Shown here: piece by piece, positions 41,011 through 50,775 of the stretch | Layout: each line of letters opens with the position of its first letter | How positions within the stretch are numbered: the stretch's first letter is position 1 | Assembly (NCBI RefSeq): GCF_029543085.1 | Contig: NZ_CP119967.1 | Coordinates: forward strand, 5,358,501 to 5,422,500 | Direction of reading: 5' to 3' | Length of the DNA: 64,000 bases | Origin: Pseudomonas sp. A34-9 | Lineage (GTDB): Bacteria > Pseudomonadota > Gammaproteobacteria > Pseudomonadales > Pseudomonadaceae | The notes under the pieces: model-generated | What the model was told of the DNA's origin: nothing | Seen by the model: only the letters and a program-made list of their open reading frames with translations | Database searches by the model: none | Position numbers and translations under genes: made by a program

Positions 41011-42900
41011 TTAGAAGTTCACGCCGAAGCTGAGCGCAACGAAGTCGCGGTCATCCACAGTGGTGTACTTGCCGTCGAAAAAGTTGGTGTAGGCCAGGCT
41101 CGCGGTGTAGGTGTTCTGGTATTCGGCATCAACGCCCAGGCTGACCGCTTTGCGACCTTCCTCGAAGTTGCCGCCAGGGCCTGGCGAGTAACCGCTGACA
41201 TCATGCGACCAGGCCACGTTCGGCTTGAGGTTCACCCCGGCGAAGACGTCGTTGTATTCCCAGATCGCACGACCGCGATAGCCCCACGACATCGATGTGG
41301 TGAAGCCGTCGTTTTCGCAATTGCGGCTGCGGTTGTTCTGTGGCGAACCCGGCCCGGCGCCGTTGATGGTGCTGGCGTTGAGAATGTTGGCGCAGGTATT
41401 GACACCGCCCGTGGCCGGCAACTCACCCGGGCCAAACACCGGATCGCGGCCATAACGCATGTCGGAGCGGCTTTCCAGCCCGCCGACGTAGGTCGCGCCG
41501 ACTTCGCCGACGAGGGTCAGACGGCTGGCGCCCATGACCTGATCGAAGAAGTGCGTGAACGTTGTCTGGATCTGGGTGATTTCCTTGCGCTCGTAACCGT
41601 GCAGATCCTGGCCCGGCACACCATTGAGGATCGAAGCGTTGGTCAGCGCGCCGCCGATCGGACGTACACCGGCGAACAGGATGTCGGTGGAGTTCAGTTG
41701 CACCGGTGCGTTCGGACGGTAGCTGATCTCACCGCTCCACGCCGTACCGGTAGGCAGGGTGGTGGAAAAGCTCAGACCGTAGAGGCGAATGTCTTCAGGG
41801 TATTCAATGAAGTAGTTGGAGTTGCCCGCGACCAACAGCGGTGCGAGTGCGGCAAACGGCCCCGGCAGCGCGCGCGCTGTGTTGTAGACCGATTGCGGTG
41901 CACCGGTGGCGCTGAAGATCGGCGCACGGCTGTGGTAATTCATGAAGTAGGCGCCGAACTCGGTGTCGAGCGGTTCGTACATGTATTTGAAGGAGGCGCC
42001 CCACTGACCGCTGTCACGGGCATCGCGGTCCGGACCACGGCGCACCAGAACGCCTTCTTCGTTGACGTTGACACCGTTGGCTGCCAATGGCCCCAGGGCG
42101 ACCGCCGGGATTTGCGAACGCTTGTTCAGCACGCGCAGGTTGTCGTTGCAACCGTCGGCAACGATGTCCGGCTGCGAGAAGAACGTGCCGCAGTTATCGA
42201 CGACGGTCTGGTCCCATTCCAGTTGATAGAACGCTTCGGCCGAGAGGTTTTCGGTAAGGCTCTGGGACACGTAGAACATGTTGACCGGGATCAGGCCTTC
42301 CTTGATCTCGGCGCCCGGACGACGGAACGCGGAGACGTCGATCGGGTTGATCGAGTTGATGCCGCCGCCGATGAAGGTACTTTCACCCCAGCTCACCACC
42401 TGCTTGCCCAGACGCACGGAACCCGGCTGATCGGCAATCGCGTAGTTGTGGTAGACGAAGGCGTCGAGGATCTGGCCACCGGCCGATTTGGCGCCCTCTT
42501 TGCGACCCGAATCGCTGATGTCCTTGAACTCGCGGCTTTCATCCTTGAGTTCGAAGTCGTACCAGTACTTGCCACGGACGAACACGCCGGTGTCGCCGTA
42601 TTTCAGTTCCAGGTCATGAATGCCCTTGAAGATCTTCGAAAAGGTTTCACCGCTCTTGAAGTTGGCGTGACCGTCATCGGATGTCTGCGACAGGCCATGG
42701 CCGCCGTTGTTGACGCCGATGAGGTTCTTGTTCGGGTTCTGAGTAGACCAACTGGCACCGATCGACAGAGACGAGTCGAACTGGCCCTCGATTTCACCGA
42801 CGTTGAAACTGACGCCGAATGCGGGCCCGGCGAGCGAAGAAGCAAGACTGACCGCCAGAGGCAGTTTCGCCCGGCGCCAGAACTGGTTTACTGAGGTCAT
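41011..42900 (-). CDS. DUF1302 family outer-membrane beta-barrel protein
   Basis: 629 residues from the ATG at 42898-42900. Signal peptide through GPAFG, then GEIEGQFDSSLSIGASWSTQ and alternating beta-strand patterns up to a C-terminal phenylalanine (VALSFGVNF), the usual end of a BAM-inserted barrel. The frame opens 85 codons upstream without a signal sequence, so the internal ATG is preferred. It forms an operon with the DUF1329 gene. Cargo is unknown. Confidence 0.9.
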   Translation of the reverse strand: MTSVNQFWRRAKLPLAVSLASSLAGPAFGVSFNVGEIEGQFDSSLSIGASWSTQNPNKNLIGVNNGGHGLSQTSDDGHANFKSGETFSKIFKGIHDLELKYGDTGVFVRGKYWYDFELKDESREFKDISDSGRKEGAKSAGGQILDAFVYHNYAIADQPGSVRLGKQVVSWGESTFIGGGINSINPIDVSAFRRPGAEIKEGLIPVNMFYVSQSLTENLSAEAFYQLEWDQTVVDNCGTFFSQPDIVADGCNDNLRVLNKRSQIPAVALGPLAANGVNVNEEGVLVRRGPDRDARDSGQWGASFKYMYEPLDTEFGAYFMNYHSRAPIFSATGAPQSVYNTARALPGPFAALAPLLVAGNSNYFIEYPEDIRLYGLSFSTTLPTGTAWSGEISYRPNAPVQLNSTDILFAGVRPIGGALTNASILNGVPGQDLHGYERKEITQIQTTFTHFFDQVMGASRLTLVGEVGATYVGGLESRSDMRYGRDPVFGPGELPATGGVNTCANILNASTINGAGPGSPQNNRSRNCENDGFTTSMSWGYRGRAIWEYNDVFAGVNLKPNVAWSHDVSGYSPGPGGNFEEGRKAVSLGVDAEYQNTYTASLAYTNFFDGKYTTVDDRDFVALSFGVNF

Positions 42901-43237
42901 CGACGCTACTCCATGTGCATTATTGTTATGGCAGTGAGTACTTTTAAAAACGCCTGAAGGACCGGGTGCCAGAGGCGGCCCGAAATCACTCCAAAGATGC
43001 ATCGCCCCGTTTTGTGCGTGTGCCCCGTTCTTAAAAATCCTTGAGCGGACTATAGCCAGCAGGTGGTACTGCTTGATCCCTCTAAAGTGTGATTTGCAGC
43101 TGCCGGCCACTCTGGAACAGTCCTTTCGCCAGTCCGACAGATGTCGGCCCGGCAAGGATGGCTGATTTTTTCGATTTCACAAGCCAAGCGCTTGCTTGGT
43201 GGGTCTGGCGCGCCGTTTTCGGCGCGCCAGCAGACAC
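42901..43237. other. Intergenic region upstream of DUF1302 gene
   Basis: 337 bases with no supported gene. It should hold the DUF1302 promoter (minus strand). Its right end holds a GC-rich perfect hairpin described separately; the rest shows nothing further. Confidence 0.5.
43205..43230 (-). terminator. Perfect 11-bp hairpin after the acyl-CoA synthetase gene
   Basis: CTGGCGCGCCG, loop TTTT, CGGCGCGCCAG. It sits eight bases beyond the stop. A second small inverted repeat (CCAAGC / GCTTGG) follows at 43184-43199. There is no proper U-run, so intrinsic termination is possible but not certain. Confidence 0.55.
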
Positions 43238-44920
43238 TCAAAGTGTCGAAAGGAAGGTGCTGTTGTTGGCCTGCCATTCGGTGATGTCGAGGCGGATGCG
43301 CTTCTTGTCGAGCTTGCCGACACTGGTCTTGGGAATTTCGGTAACAAGGGCGATCTGACTCGGAATCGCCCACTTGCTCAGGTGCCCCAACTCCACGAAT
43401 GGCTTGAGGTGTTCCTTGAGCTCGCGCGCCCCGATCACATGCCCTTCGCGGATCACCAGCAAGGCAAACGGGCGCTCGCCCCACTGCGGATCGGCAATCC
43501 CCACCACTGCTACTTCACGTACCGCGACGTGACGGCTGATCAGGTCTTCTAGATCCAGCGAGGAGATCCATTCGCCGCCGGTCTTGATCACGTCCTTGAT
43601 GCGATCGCGGATGTCGATCACGCCCATGCTGTCGAGCGTGGCGACGTCACCAGTGTGCAGCCAGCCGCCGGCCCAGAGCTCGGCGCCCTTCTGCGGCTCG
43701 TTGAAATAACCTTCGGTGAGCCACGGTGCGCGCAGCACCAGTTCGCCCTGGGTTTCGCCGTCGGCGGGCAGGAAGTTGCCTTCGCTGTCGACGATCGCCG
43801 CTTCCACCAGCGGCCCCGGCACACCGGCCTTGATCCGGTAAGTGGTGCGCTCGTCTTCGGTGCCGGCCATCAGTTCGTCGTTCAGGTGCGCGCAGGAAAC
43901 CAGTGGCCCGGTCTCCGACATGCCGTACGCCGCCGTCAGCTGAATGCCCCGGGCCTTGGCGGTTTCATACAGTGTGCGATTGAGCGCACTGCCGCCGATG
44001 ACAATCTTCCAGCCGCCGAAATCGGTGCCCTGCGCGCCTTTGGCGTTGAGCAGCATTTGCAGAATGGTGGGCACACAGTGGGAGAACGTGACCTTCTCTT
44101 TGCGCCACAACTCCACGAGAAACTCCGGATCGTACCGCCCCGGATAGACCTGTTTAAGGCCCAGCATGGTCGCCACGTACGGCAAACCCCAGGCGTGAAC
44201 ATGAAACATCGGCGTGATCGGCATGTACACATCGTTGGTGCCGAGCAGGCGCACGCTGTCGATGGAACCCATGATCGTCGACACGCCCATGGTGTGCAGG
44301 ACCAGTTGCCGATGGGTGAAATACACGCCTTTCGGGTTACCGGTGGTGCCAGTAGTGTAGAACGTGGTAGCGACCGAGTTTTCGTCGAAGTCCTGGAAAT
44401 CGTAGTGCGCACTGGCGGCGGCCAGCAGTTGCTCGTACTCGCCGACCAGATTCGGCAGGTCGGCAGTTTTTTCCGGCAGATCGGTCAGCAGCAGGGTTTT
44501 CTCGACCGTGGTCAGGTGTGGGGCGATGGCCTGATACAGCCCGACGAACTCGCTGTTGACCAGCACAAAGCGGTCCTCGGCGTGGTTCATGGTGTAGAGG
44601 ATCTGCTCCGGCGACAGACGCACGTTGATCGTGTGGATCACCGCGCCAATCATCGGAATGGCAAACATGCATTCCAGGTAACGATGGCTGTCCCAGTCCA
44701 TCACCGCCACGGTGTCACCGGCCTTCACACCGGCCGTCGTCAGCACGTTGGCCAGCCGCGCGACCCGTTCGATCAGCGTCGGGTAGCTGTAGCGCAACTG
44801 GTCACGGTAGATGATCTCGCGGGTTTTCTCGTAACGGGCGCCGGACATCAGCAGCCGTTTGATCAGCAATGGATACTGGTAGGCCCCATCGGCCGGGGGA
44901 ATGACGCGAGTCTGCAACAT
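43238..44920 (-). CDS. Fatty-acid--CoA ligase (AMP-forming acyl-CoA synthetase)
   Basis: A 560-residue adenylate-forming enzyme. Motifs: TTFYTTGTTGNPKGVYFTHR (P-loop), AYGMSETGP, GWLHTGDVATLD, and the C-terminal catalytic lysine in TSVGKLDKKRIR. It activates a carboxylic acid, probably medium or long chain, to the CoA ester. AGGGAT precedes the ATG at 44918-44920. Placement with DUF1302/DUF1329 and a MalT-type regulator suggests a shared uptake and activation function. Confidence 0.93.
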   Translation of the reverse strand: MLQTRVIPPADGAYQYPLLIKRLLMSGARYEKTREIIYRDQLRYSYPTLIERVARLANVLTTAGVKAGDTVAVMDWDSHRYLECMFAIPMIGAVIHTINVRLSPEQILYTMNHAEDRFVLVNSEFVGLYQAIAPHLTTVEKTLLLTDLPEKTADLPNLVGEYEQLLAAASAHYDFQDFDENSVATTFYTTGTTGNPKGVYFTHRQLVLHTMGVSTIMGSIDSVRLLGTNDVYMPITPMFHVHAWGLPYVATMLGLKQVYPGRYDPEFLVELWRKEKVTFSHCVPTILQMLLNAKGAQGTDFGGWKIVIGGSALNRTLYETAKARGIQLTAAYGMSETGPLVSCAHLNDELMAGTEDERTTYRIKAGVPGPLVEAAIVDSEGNFLPADGETQGELVLRAPWLTEGYFNEPQKGAELWAGGWLHTGDVATLDSMGVIDIRDRIKDVIKTGGEWISSLDLEDLISRHVAVREVAVVGIADPQWGERPFALLVIREGHVIGARELKEHLKPFVELGHLSKWAIPSQIALVTEIPKTSVGKLDKKRIRLDITEWQANNSTFLSTL

Positions 44921-45066
44921 AAGAATCCCTTTTCTGACTGCACGGTGTTGGCGTAGAGATTGGTACTCTAGAACCCTTATACGCCAGCCAAATCAGCCAA
45001 AGGAATGATTTGCAAAGCCGTACAAATGCTAGCTTTGCGCCAGCATTTGCCGGTTTTCGTCAGTTA

Positions 45067-46251
45067 TCAGGCGGTTTGTCCTACAGCCTCTTCAGAAGGT
45101 GTCCGTGGGAAAACCACTGCCGCAAGGAAGGTCAGTGCGCCGAAACCCGCAAGAATCAGGTAAAGGCCTACAAAACCGTGGCGCGGTTCGACATAGGAAA
45201 TCAGCGGAATCGCCGTCGCACTGGCGCCGAACGATAAACAGTAACGCAGGGCGAAGACCCGTGATTGCCACTGCGGCGCGACGAAGTTGGCGACCATCGC
45301 ATCGTTGACGGTGACCTGACCGAACACCACGAACATGAACGCGGCACCGAGGGCAATCACGGCCCATCCATCGGCATAGGCCAGCGCCAATAACAGCGGT
45401 GCCTGGCACAGCGTCAGGACAATGAACGGCCATTTCAGGCTGAGCCGATGCAATACCCGACCAATGCTCAACTGCGCGACCGCGCCGAAGGCATACGCCA
45501 GACTGACCACCACGCCAAGGGTCTGCGGCGAGGCGAACAGCTCATGCAAACGCTCCTGAAACAGTTTTGGATAAGTCATGGTGGTGGCGTTGAACACGAC
45601 GCCGCCCGTGGCCGTGGCCAGCGCCAGCACGCCGAACACCATGACCATCGAAATACGCTGACCGGCGGCACCTTTGAGGGGTGTGTGCGGGCGCTTCGGA
45701 ATGGGTTCTTCGCGCACCTGCAAGGCGAAGCCAACTCCCAGCACAATCGCCACTGCACCCGGCATCAGAAACGCCGAGCGCCAACCGAATTGCGCCACCA
45801 ACAACCCCGTGATCAACGCAGAAAACGCCACGCCAAGATTGCCCCACATGCCGTTGATACCGATTTCCCGGCCACGGTTTTGTGCGTAGGCCACCAGCAT
45901 CGCCGTACCAACCGGGTGATAAATCGCCGCAAAAATACCGATCAGGGTCAGGCCGACAACCAGCATGGTCGGACTGCTGCTCAGGCCGGTAAAGATCGCC
46001 GAGGCACCGATACCGAAGAAAAACACCAGCATCATCTGTCGCCGACTCCAGTGATCGCCCAGCCAACCTGCGGGCAGTGAACAGGCGCCGAAGGCAATGA
46101 AACCGCCCAGCGACAGACCGATCAGCGTGGCGTAATCGAGGCCGAAAGCCTGCGTCATGCCGAGCACGGCGGCGGGAAAAATCAGCATGAACATGTGATC
46201 GATCACATGGGCGGCGTTGATGTAGCGAATGACATTTGTCGATTGAGTCAT
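45067..46251 (-). CDS. Major facilitator superfamily transporter
   Basis: A 394-residue protein with about twelve membrane helices and the loop 2-3 motif GWLGDHWSRRQMM. Related to the fosmidomycin-resistance/FSR branch by overall pattern, but substrate is unknown. It is divergent from an AraC-type regulator with only 85 bases between starts, so the regulator probably controls it. Confidence 0.9.
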   Translation of the reverse strand: MTQSTNVIRYINAAHVIDHMFMLIFPAAVLGMTQAFGLDYATLIGLSLGGFIAFGACSLPAGWLGDHWSRRQMMLVFFFGIGASAIFTGLSSSPTMLVVGLTLIGIFAAIYHPVGTAMLVAYAQNRGREIGINGMWGNLGVAFSALITGLLVAQFGWRSAFLMPGAVAIVLGVGFALQVREEPIPKRPHTPLKGAAGQRISMVMVFGVLALATATGGVVFNATTMTYPKLFQERLHELFASPQTLGVVVSLAYAFGAVAQLSIGRVLHRLSLKWPFIVLTLCQAPLLLALAYADGWAVIALGAAFMFVVFGQVTVNDAMVANFVAPQWQSRVFALRYCLSFGASATAIPLISYVEPRHGFVGLYLILAGFGALTFLAAVVFPRTPSEEAVGQTA

Positions 46252-46336
46252 GGCGGCACGCTTTACGTTGTTGTGTGACGCTTATGCTAAGTTGGCCATA
46301 AAGCGCATTCCTGCCAAGCAAGTCATCAAATCAGAC

Positions 46337-47101
46337 ATGTTGATCAGCCACTTCGAACACGGCCCGGTGAGCGCCTACCCCCGGGATTACCTGGATGGCG
46401 CGCACCAGCCGCTGCACCTGCATCGCGAGGCGCAGCTGTTGTATGCCGTCAGTGGGATCATGCGCGTGGTCACGCAATCGGGGGCGTGGGTGATCCCGCC
46501 AAGCCGCGCCGTCTGGATTCCGCCAGAAGTGGCACACGAGATTTTCATGAGCGGCGATGTGCAGATGCGCTCGCTGTTCATCGCACCAGAACTATCACCC
46601 GCCAGCCTGCAACAGTGCTGCGTACTGGCCGTGACGCCGCTGCTGCGCGAGCTGATCCTGCGTGCCGTGCAAGGGCCGCCACATGCCGACAATCCGTTGA
46701 TCCAGCAACTGATGCTCGAAGAACTTGCCGGTCTGGAAAACCTGCCGCTGCACATTCCGATGCCCGCTGACCGGCGCCTGCAAAACATCTGTCTGGCGCT
46801 GCTGCACACGCCCGATCACCCCAATACCCTGGAAGACTGGGCGCAGCAGGTTGGCGCCAGCTCACGCACGTTGGCGCGACTGTTCCAGCAACAATTGCAG
46901 ATGAGTTTCAACGCCTGGCGCCAGCAACTGCGCCTGATGGAAGCCCTGCCGCGCCTGCTCGCCGGGGACAGCGTGCAGCGCGTGGCGCGGGATTTGGGTT
47001 ACGGCAGCGCGCGGGCGTTCAGTGCGATGTTCCGCCGTTTGCTCGGCGAGAATCCCCGCGACTACCTGAACAACCTGGGCAAGCTCAGCGAACTCGTGTA
47101 G
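46337..47101 (+). CDS. AraC-family regulator with cupin sensor
   Basis: 254 residues: cupin-type N-terminal domain (HLHREAQLLYAVSGIMRVVT, about 30-100) and a C-terminal AraC double helix-turn-helix (about 160-252, ending RDLGYGSARAFSAMFRRLLG). The frame opens 29 codons upstream, overlapping the MFS start; I choose the ATG at 46337 (MLISHFEHG). Likely regulator of the divergent MFS gene. Confidence 0.9.
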   Translation: MLISHFEHGPVSAYPRDYLDGAHQPLHLHREAQLLYAVSGIMRVVTQSGAWVIPPSRAVWIPPEVAHEIFMSGDVQMRSLFIAPELSPASLQQCCVLAVTPLLRELILRAVQGPPHADNPLIQQLMLEELAGLENLPLHIPMPADRRLQNICLALLHTPDHPNTLEDWAQQVGASSRTLARLFQQQLQMSFNAWRQQLRLMEALPRLLAGDSVQRVARDLGYGSARAFSAMFRRLLGENPRDYLNNLGKLSELV

Positions 47102-47188
47102 GCGCTGTCGAGTGAAACGAGGCTGCGATCTTTTGACGTTGTTTTTAAGATCAAGATCAAAAGATCGCAGCCTTCGGCAGCTCCTACA
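47098..47188. repeat. REPIN, GCTGCGATC family (copy 5)
   Basis: GTAGGCGCTGTCGAGTGAAAC and GGCTGCGATCTTTTGA on the left; GATCAAAAGATCGCAGCC and TTCGGCAGCTCCTAC on the right. It begins inside the stop codon region of the AraC gene and ends near the LysE stop. Confidence 0.85.
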
Positions 47189-47196
47189 TGGTGAGA

Positions 47197-47826
47197 TCAG
47201 TGCATCTCGGTGAACGCGAGTTTCACGCCGATGGCAATCAGCACCGCGCCCATGGTGCGGTCGAACCAATGGCCCATGCGGGCGAAACCGGCCCGCACGC
47301 GCTGCTGACTGAACAGCATAGCCACCAGGCAAAACCACAGGGCGGTGGCAACGGCGAGGTAAACGCCATAACCCGCCTGCACCGACAACGGCGTATGCGG
47401 GTTGATCACCACCGTGAACAGCGACAGGAAGAACAGCGTGGCTTTGGGATTGAGACCATTGGTCACGAAGCCCGACGTGAACGCGCCGCGAGCCGTGCGT
47501 ACGCCGGCCTCTTTATGTAGATCATCGGTCACCGTTTTCGCCGGTTGCGCACGTAGTGCCTTGAAGCCGATGTACAGCAAGTAAGCGGCAGCCGCCCATT
47601 TCAACGCGTTGAACAGCACGATCGACTGCGACACGATCAGGCCGATGCCGAGCAGCGAATAACCGACATGCAGGAAAATCGCCGTGCCCACACCCAGCGC
47701 GGTCCAGGTGCCAGCGCGGCGACCGTGGGTCACGCTCTCGCGCACCACCACGGCAAAGTCCGGGCCGGGGCTGGCGACGGCCAGCAAGTGGATCAGTGCA
47801 ACGGTCAAGAACTCGGTCCAGTACAT
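47197..47826 (-). CDS. LysE/RhtB family amino-acid exporter
   Basis: A 209-residue protein with six hydrophobic segments and the family start LIHLLAVASPGPDFAVVVRESVTHGRRAG. RhtB-type carriers export amino acids such as homoserine, threonine or leucine; the substrate here is not determinable. Confidence 0.92.
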   Translation of the reverse strand: MYWTEFLTVALIHLLAVASPGPDFAVVVRESVTHGRRAGTWTALGVGTAIFLHVGYSLLGIGLIVSQSIVLFNALKWAAAAYLLYIGFKALRAQPAKTVTDDLHKEAGVRTARGAFTSGFVTNGLNPKATLFFLSLFTVVINPHTPLSVQAGYGVYLAVATALWFCLVAMLFSQQRVRAGFARMGHWFDRTMGAVLIAIGVKLAFTEMH

Positions 47827-47917
47827 GGGGGCTCCTTTCGGCCAAGCGTATCAATTTGTTTCATCTGGTAGGCTCGGCAGATTACGCCCAACGCTCACAG
47901 CACAAAAGGTACAGTTG

Positions 47918-48883
47918 ATGACGAACACGCGCCGCGCGGTATTCCTTGATCACCCTTCGCTGGATCTCGGCGACCTCGACCTCAGTCCGTTGCGCGAGTG
48001 TTTCAGCGATCTGCAGCTGTTCGCCCAGACCTTGCCCGGGCAAGTCGCCGAACGCCTGCAAGGTGCTACCGTAGCGATCAGCAACAAGATCCTGATCGAC
48101 GCCGCCGCGATGGCCGCCAACCCCGATCTGAAACTGATCCTGATCACCGCCACCGGCACCAACAACGTCGACCTTGCTGCCGCCCGCGCTCAGGGCATCA
48201 CCGTGTGCAACTGCCAGGGTTACGGCACGCCGTCGGTGGCGCAACACACGATCATGCTGTTGCTCAACCTCGCCACGCGTCTGGCCGATTATCAGACAGC
48301 CGTTGGCGAAGGTCGCTGGCAGCAGGCCAAACAGTTCTGCCTGCTCGACTACCCAATCGTTGAGCTGGAAGGCAAAACCCTCGGTTTGCTGGGTCATGGC
48401 GAACTCGGCGGTGCTGTGGCGCGGTTGGCCGAAGCGTTTGGCATGCGCGTATTGCTCGGACAGATTCCGGGGCGCCCTGCCCGCCCGGATCGCTTGCCAC
48501 TGGCTGAGCTGCTGCCGCAGATCGACGCCCTCACCCTGCACTGCCCGCTCAACGAAGACACCCGCCACTTCATTGGTGCCCGCGAACTGGCGTCGATGAA
48601 ACCCGGTGCATTCGTGGTCAACACGGCACGCGGCGGACTGATCGACGAGCAGGCGCTCGCCGATGCCTTGCGCAACGGTCACCTTGGCGGCGCGGCCACC
48701 GATGTGCTGAGTGTCGAGCCACCGACTCAAGGCAATCCGCTGCTGGCCGCCGACATCCCGCGCCTCATCGTCACCCCGCACAATGCTTGGGGCAGTGTTG
48801 AAGCGCGGCAACGTATCGTCGGCCAATTGCGCGAAAACGCCCAGGCGTTCTTCAGCGGTAAGGCGCTGCGGGTCGTCAGTTGA
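47918..48883 (+). CDS. D-2-hydroxyacid dehydrogenase
   Basis: 321 residues. NAD-binding loop LGLLGHGELGGAVARL, catalytic NTARGGLIDEQAL (Arg), a Glu following, and the TPHNAWGS histidine near the C-terminus are all present. Reduces or oxidises glyoxylate, hydroxypyruvate or similar; closest by feel to glycerate dehydrogenase. ATG 47918 chosen over frame opening 78 codons upstream, which lies inside the divergent LysE gene. Confidence 0.92.
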   Translation: MTNTRRAVFLDHPSLDLGDLDLSPLRECFSDLQLFAQTLPGQVAERLQGATVAISNKILIDAAAMAANPDLKLILITATGTNNVDLAAARAQGITVCNCQGYGTPSVAQHTIMLLLNLATRLADYQTAVGEGRWQQAKQFCLLDYPIVELEGKTLGLLGHGELGGAVARLAEAFGMRVLLGQIPGRPARPDRLPLAELLPQIDALTLHCPLNEDTRHFIGARELASMKPGAFVVNTARGGLIDEQALADALRNGHLGGAATDVLSVEPPTQGNPLLAADIPRLIVTPHNAWGSVEARQRIVGQLRENAQAFFSGKALRVVS

Positions 48884-48915
48884 TAAACTGCGGCACTTTT
48901 TTTTGAGGAGCAGTT

Positions 48916-49914
48916 ATGGATCCGCGCAGTGAAGTACTGCTTCGTCAGCCCGAGTGGTTTCAAGGTTCGTTGTTGCTGGCTGGTTTGCCTGCCGACGATT
49001 TGCTCGGGCGCCTGCCCAATGCATTCGGCTGGTGCTGGCATGCCGGCGATCAAGCCGCGCTGGACGCTCGTTTCGAAGGTCGTAGTGATTTTGGCGTGAA
49101 CGTCCCGCAGCGTGAGTTCGACAGCGCCGTGGTGTTTTTGCCCAAGTCCAAGGATCTGACCGACTACATCCTCAACGCCGTAGCTTCGCGCCTGGCCGGG
49201 CGTGAGGTGTTTCTCGTCGGCGAAAAACGCAGCGGCATCGAAGGCGCGTCCAAGCAACTCAACCCTTTCGGCAAGCCACGCAAGCTCGACAGCGCGCGCC
49301 ATTGCCAGCTCTGGCAAGTCACCGTGGCCAATGCGCCTGAAGCGAAATCTTTGGAAAGCCTGGCGCAGACGTATGAATTGCCTTTGGCCGAGGGTCCGTT
49401 GAAAGTCATCAGCCTGCCGGGGGTATTCAGCCACGGTCGCCTGGACCGAGGCAGCGCCCTGCTGCTGGAGCATCTGGACAAACTGCCCAGTGGCCACTTG
49501 CTCGACTTCGGTTGCGGCGCGGGCGTGTTGGGCGCTGCGGTCAAACGTCGCTACCCACACAATCAGGTCACGTTGCTGGACGTCGATGCGTTCGCCGCCG
49601 CCAGCAGCCGCCTGACCCTGGCGGCCAATGGTCTGGAAGCCGAAGTGCTGACCGGTGACGGTATCGATGCGGCACCGATGGGTTTGAGCGCGATTCTAAG
49701 CAACCCGCCGTTCCATGTCGGCGTGCACACCGACTATTTCGCCACCGAGAACTTGCTGCGAAAAGCAGCGAAACACCTGAAAAACGGCGGCGAACTGCGG
49801 CTGGTGGCGAACAGCTTCCTGAAGTATCAACCGCTGATCGAGGAGCATCTGGGTGTCTGCGCAATCAAGGCCGAAGGCAATGGTTTCCGCATCTACCGCG
49901 CCAAGCGCGGCTGA
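48916..49914 (+). CDS. rsmC: 16S rRNA (guanine(1207)-N(2))-methyltransferase RsmC
   Basis: A 332-residue duplicated methyltransferase. The C-terminal domain carries the AdoMet motif [15 protein letters not shown] (near residue 195) and the catalytic NPPFHVG (near 258). The degenerate N-terminal domain is also present, as in RsmC. It follows the dehydrogenase by 32 bases with TTGAGGAG ahead of the ATG. Confidence 0.94.
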   Translation: MDPRSEVLLRQPEWFQGSLLLAGLPADDLLGRLPNAFGWCWHAGDQAALDARFEGRSDFGVNVPQREFDSAVVFLPKSKDLTDYILNAVASRLAGREVFLVGEKRSGIEGASKQLNPFGKPRKLDSARHCQLWQVTVANAPEAKSLESLAQTYELPLAEGPLKVISLPGVFSHGRLDRGSALLLEHLDKLPSGHLLDFGCGAGVLGAAVKRRYPHNQVTLLDVDAFAAASSRLTLAANGLEAEVLTGDGIDAAPMGLSAILSNPPFHVGVHTDYFATENLLRKAAKHLKNGGELRLVANSFLKYQPLIEEHLGVCAIKAEGNGFRIYRAKRG

Positions 49915-49959
49915 AACTTCTTTTAAAAAAGAGGCTTGCTCAATCGGTTTTGCGAAGGC

Positions 49960-50150
49960 AGAATCCGCTCCGTCCTAGGGGAGTAGTCTCCCACGAGCGC
50001 CAAGCTCGTCCGGCATACGTCAACATACTTGATCCTCAGATCATGGCGTATGCGACCCAAGCGTCCGCAGCAGACGGATCGCAGGGTTTGACAAGACCTA
50101 TGACACGCACACCTTACCCGGGGCGGGAAGGCTGTACGTGTCATAGCCGT
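49960..50150 (+). promoter_or_regulatory. yybP-ykoY-type manganese riboswitch
   Basis: The leader of the GDT1-family gene contains TAGGGGAGTAG (49976-49986), ACGTCAACATACTT (50018-50030) and ACAAGACCTATG near 50091-50102, which are the conserved internal-loop elements of the yybP-ykoY aptamer. A strong hairpin CTATGACACG / CGTGTCATAG (50098-50146) overlaps the aptamer's 3' edge and probably forms the expression platform. Family knowledge: these RNAs sense Mn(II) and turn on exporters. Ends are approximate. Confidence 0.88.
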
Positions 50151-50176
50151 GTCGACCCGCCCCTTAGGAAATCCTG

Positions 50177-50761
50177 ATGCTGGACTCGTTACTCGTTCCC
50201 ACCGCAATCGTTGCCTTGGCCGAAATCGGCGACAAGACGCAACTGCTCGCGCTGATTCTCGCCGCTCGCTTTCGCAAACCCTGGCCGATCATTGCCGGTA
50301 TTGTTGCCGCGACCCTGGCCAACCACGCAGCGGCCGGTGCGGTAGGCGCCTGGTTCGGCAGTTTTTTCTCAGACGCCGTACTTCACTGGATTCTCGCCGC
50401 GAGCTTCACCGCCACGGCACTGTGGACATTGGTCCCGGACAAAATGGATGACGATGAAACCAGCACCGCGCGCAAGTTCGGGCCTTTCCTGACCACGCTG
50501 ATTGCGTTTTTCCTGGCTGAAATGGGTGACAAGACTCAGGTCGCCACGGTGATGCTGGCCGCGCAATATCCGGAACTGTGGCTGGTGATTATCGGGACGA
50601 CGGCGGGCATGTTGATTGCCAACGTGCCGGTGGTATTGGCGGGTAACTTTGCGGCGGACAAATTGCCGCTGACCTTGATCCGTCGCCTCGCGGCATCGGC
50701 GTTCATGATTCTGGCAATCGTTGCGGTGTACAAGGCGATGCAGAGCAGTGGCTGGGTTTAA
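50177..50761 (+). CDS. GDT1/TMEM165 family manganese exporter
   Basis: A 194-residue membrane protein with two inverted halves, each holding the family motif E-x-G-D-K-T-Q: EIGDKTQLLAL near residue 15 and EMGDKTQVATVM near 120. Members export Mn(II) (MneA in Vibrio) or act as cation/proton exchangers. The riboswitch upstream supports the manganese role. Confidence 0.92.
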   Translation: MLDSLLVPTAIVALAEIGDKTQLLALILAARFRKPWPIIAGIVAATLANHAAAGAVGAWFGSFFSDAVLHWILAASFTATALWTLVPDKMDDDETSTARKFGPFLTTLIAFFLAEMGDKTQVATVMLAAQYPELWLVIIGTTAGMLIANVPVVLAGNFAADKLPLTLIRRLAASAFMILAIVAVYKAMQSSGWV

Positions 50762-50775
50762 CCCTGAGAGAAGGA

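Noticed and set aside
39778..42894. 1038-codon plus-strand frame opposite DUF1329/DUF1302 genes
   Set aside because: Shadow frame spanning two genes on the other strand; rich in Val/His/Arg with no family pattern.
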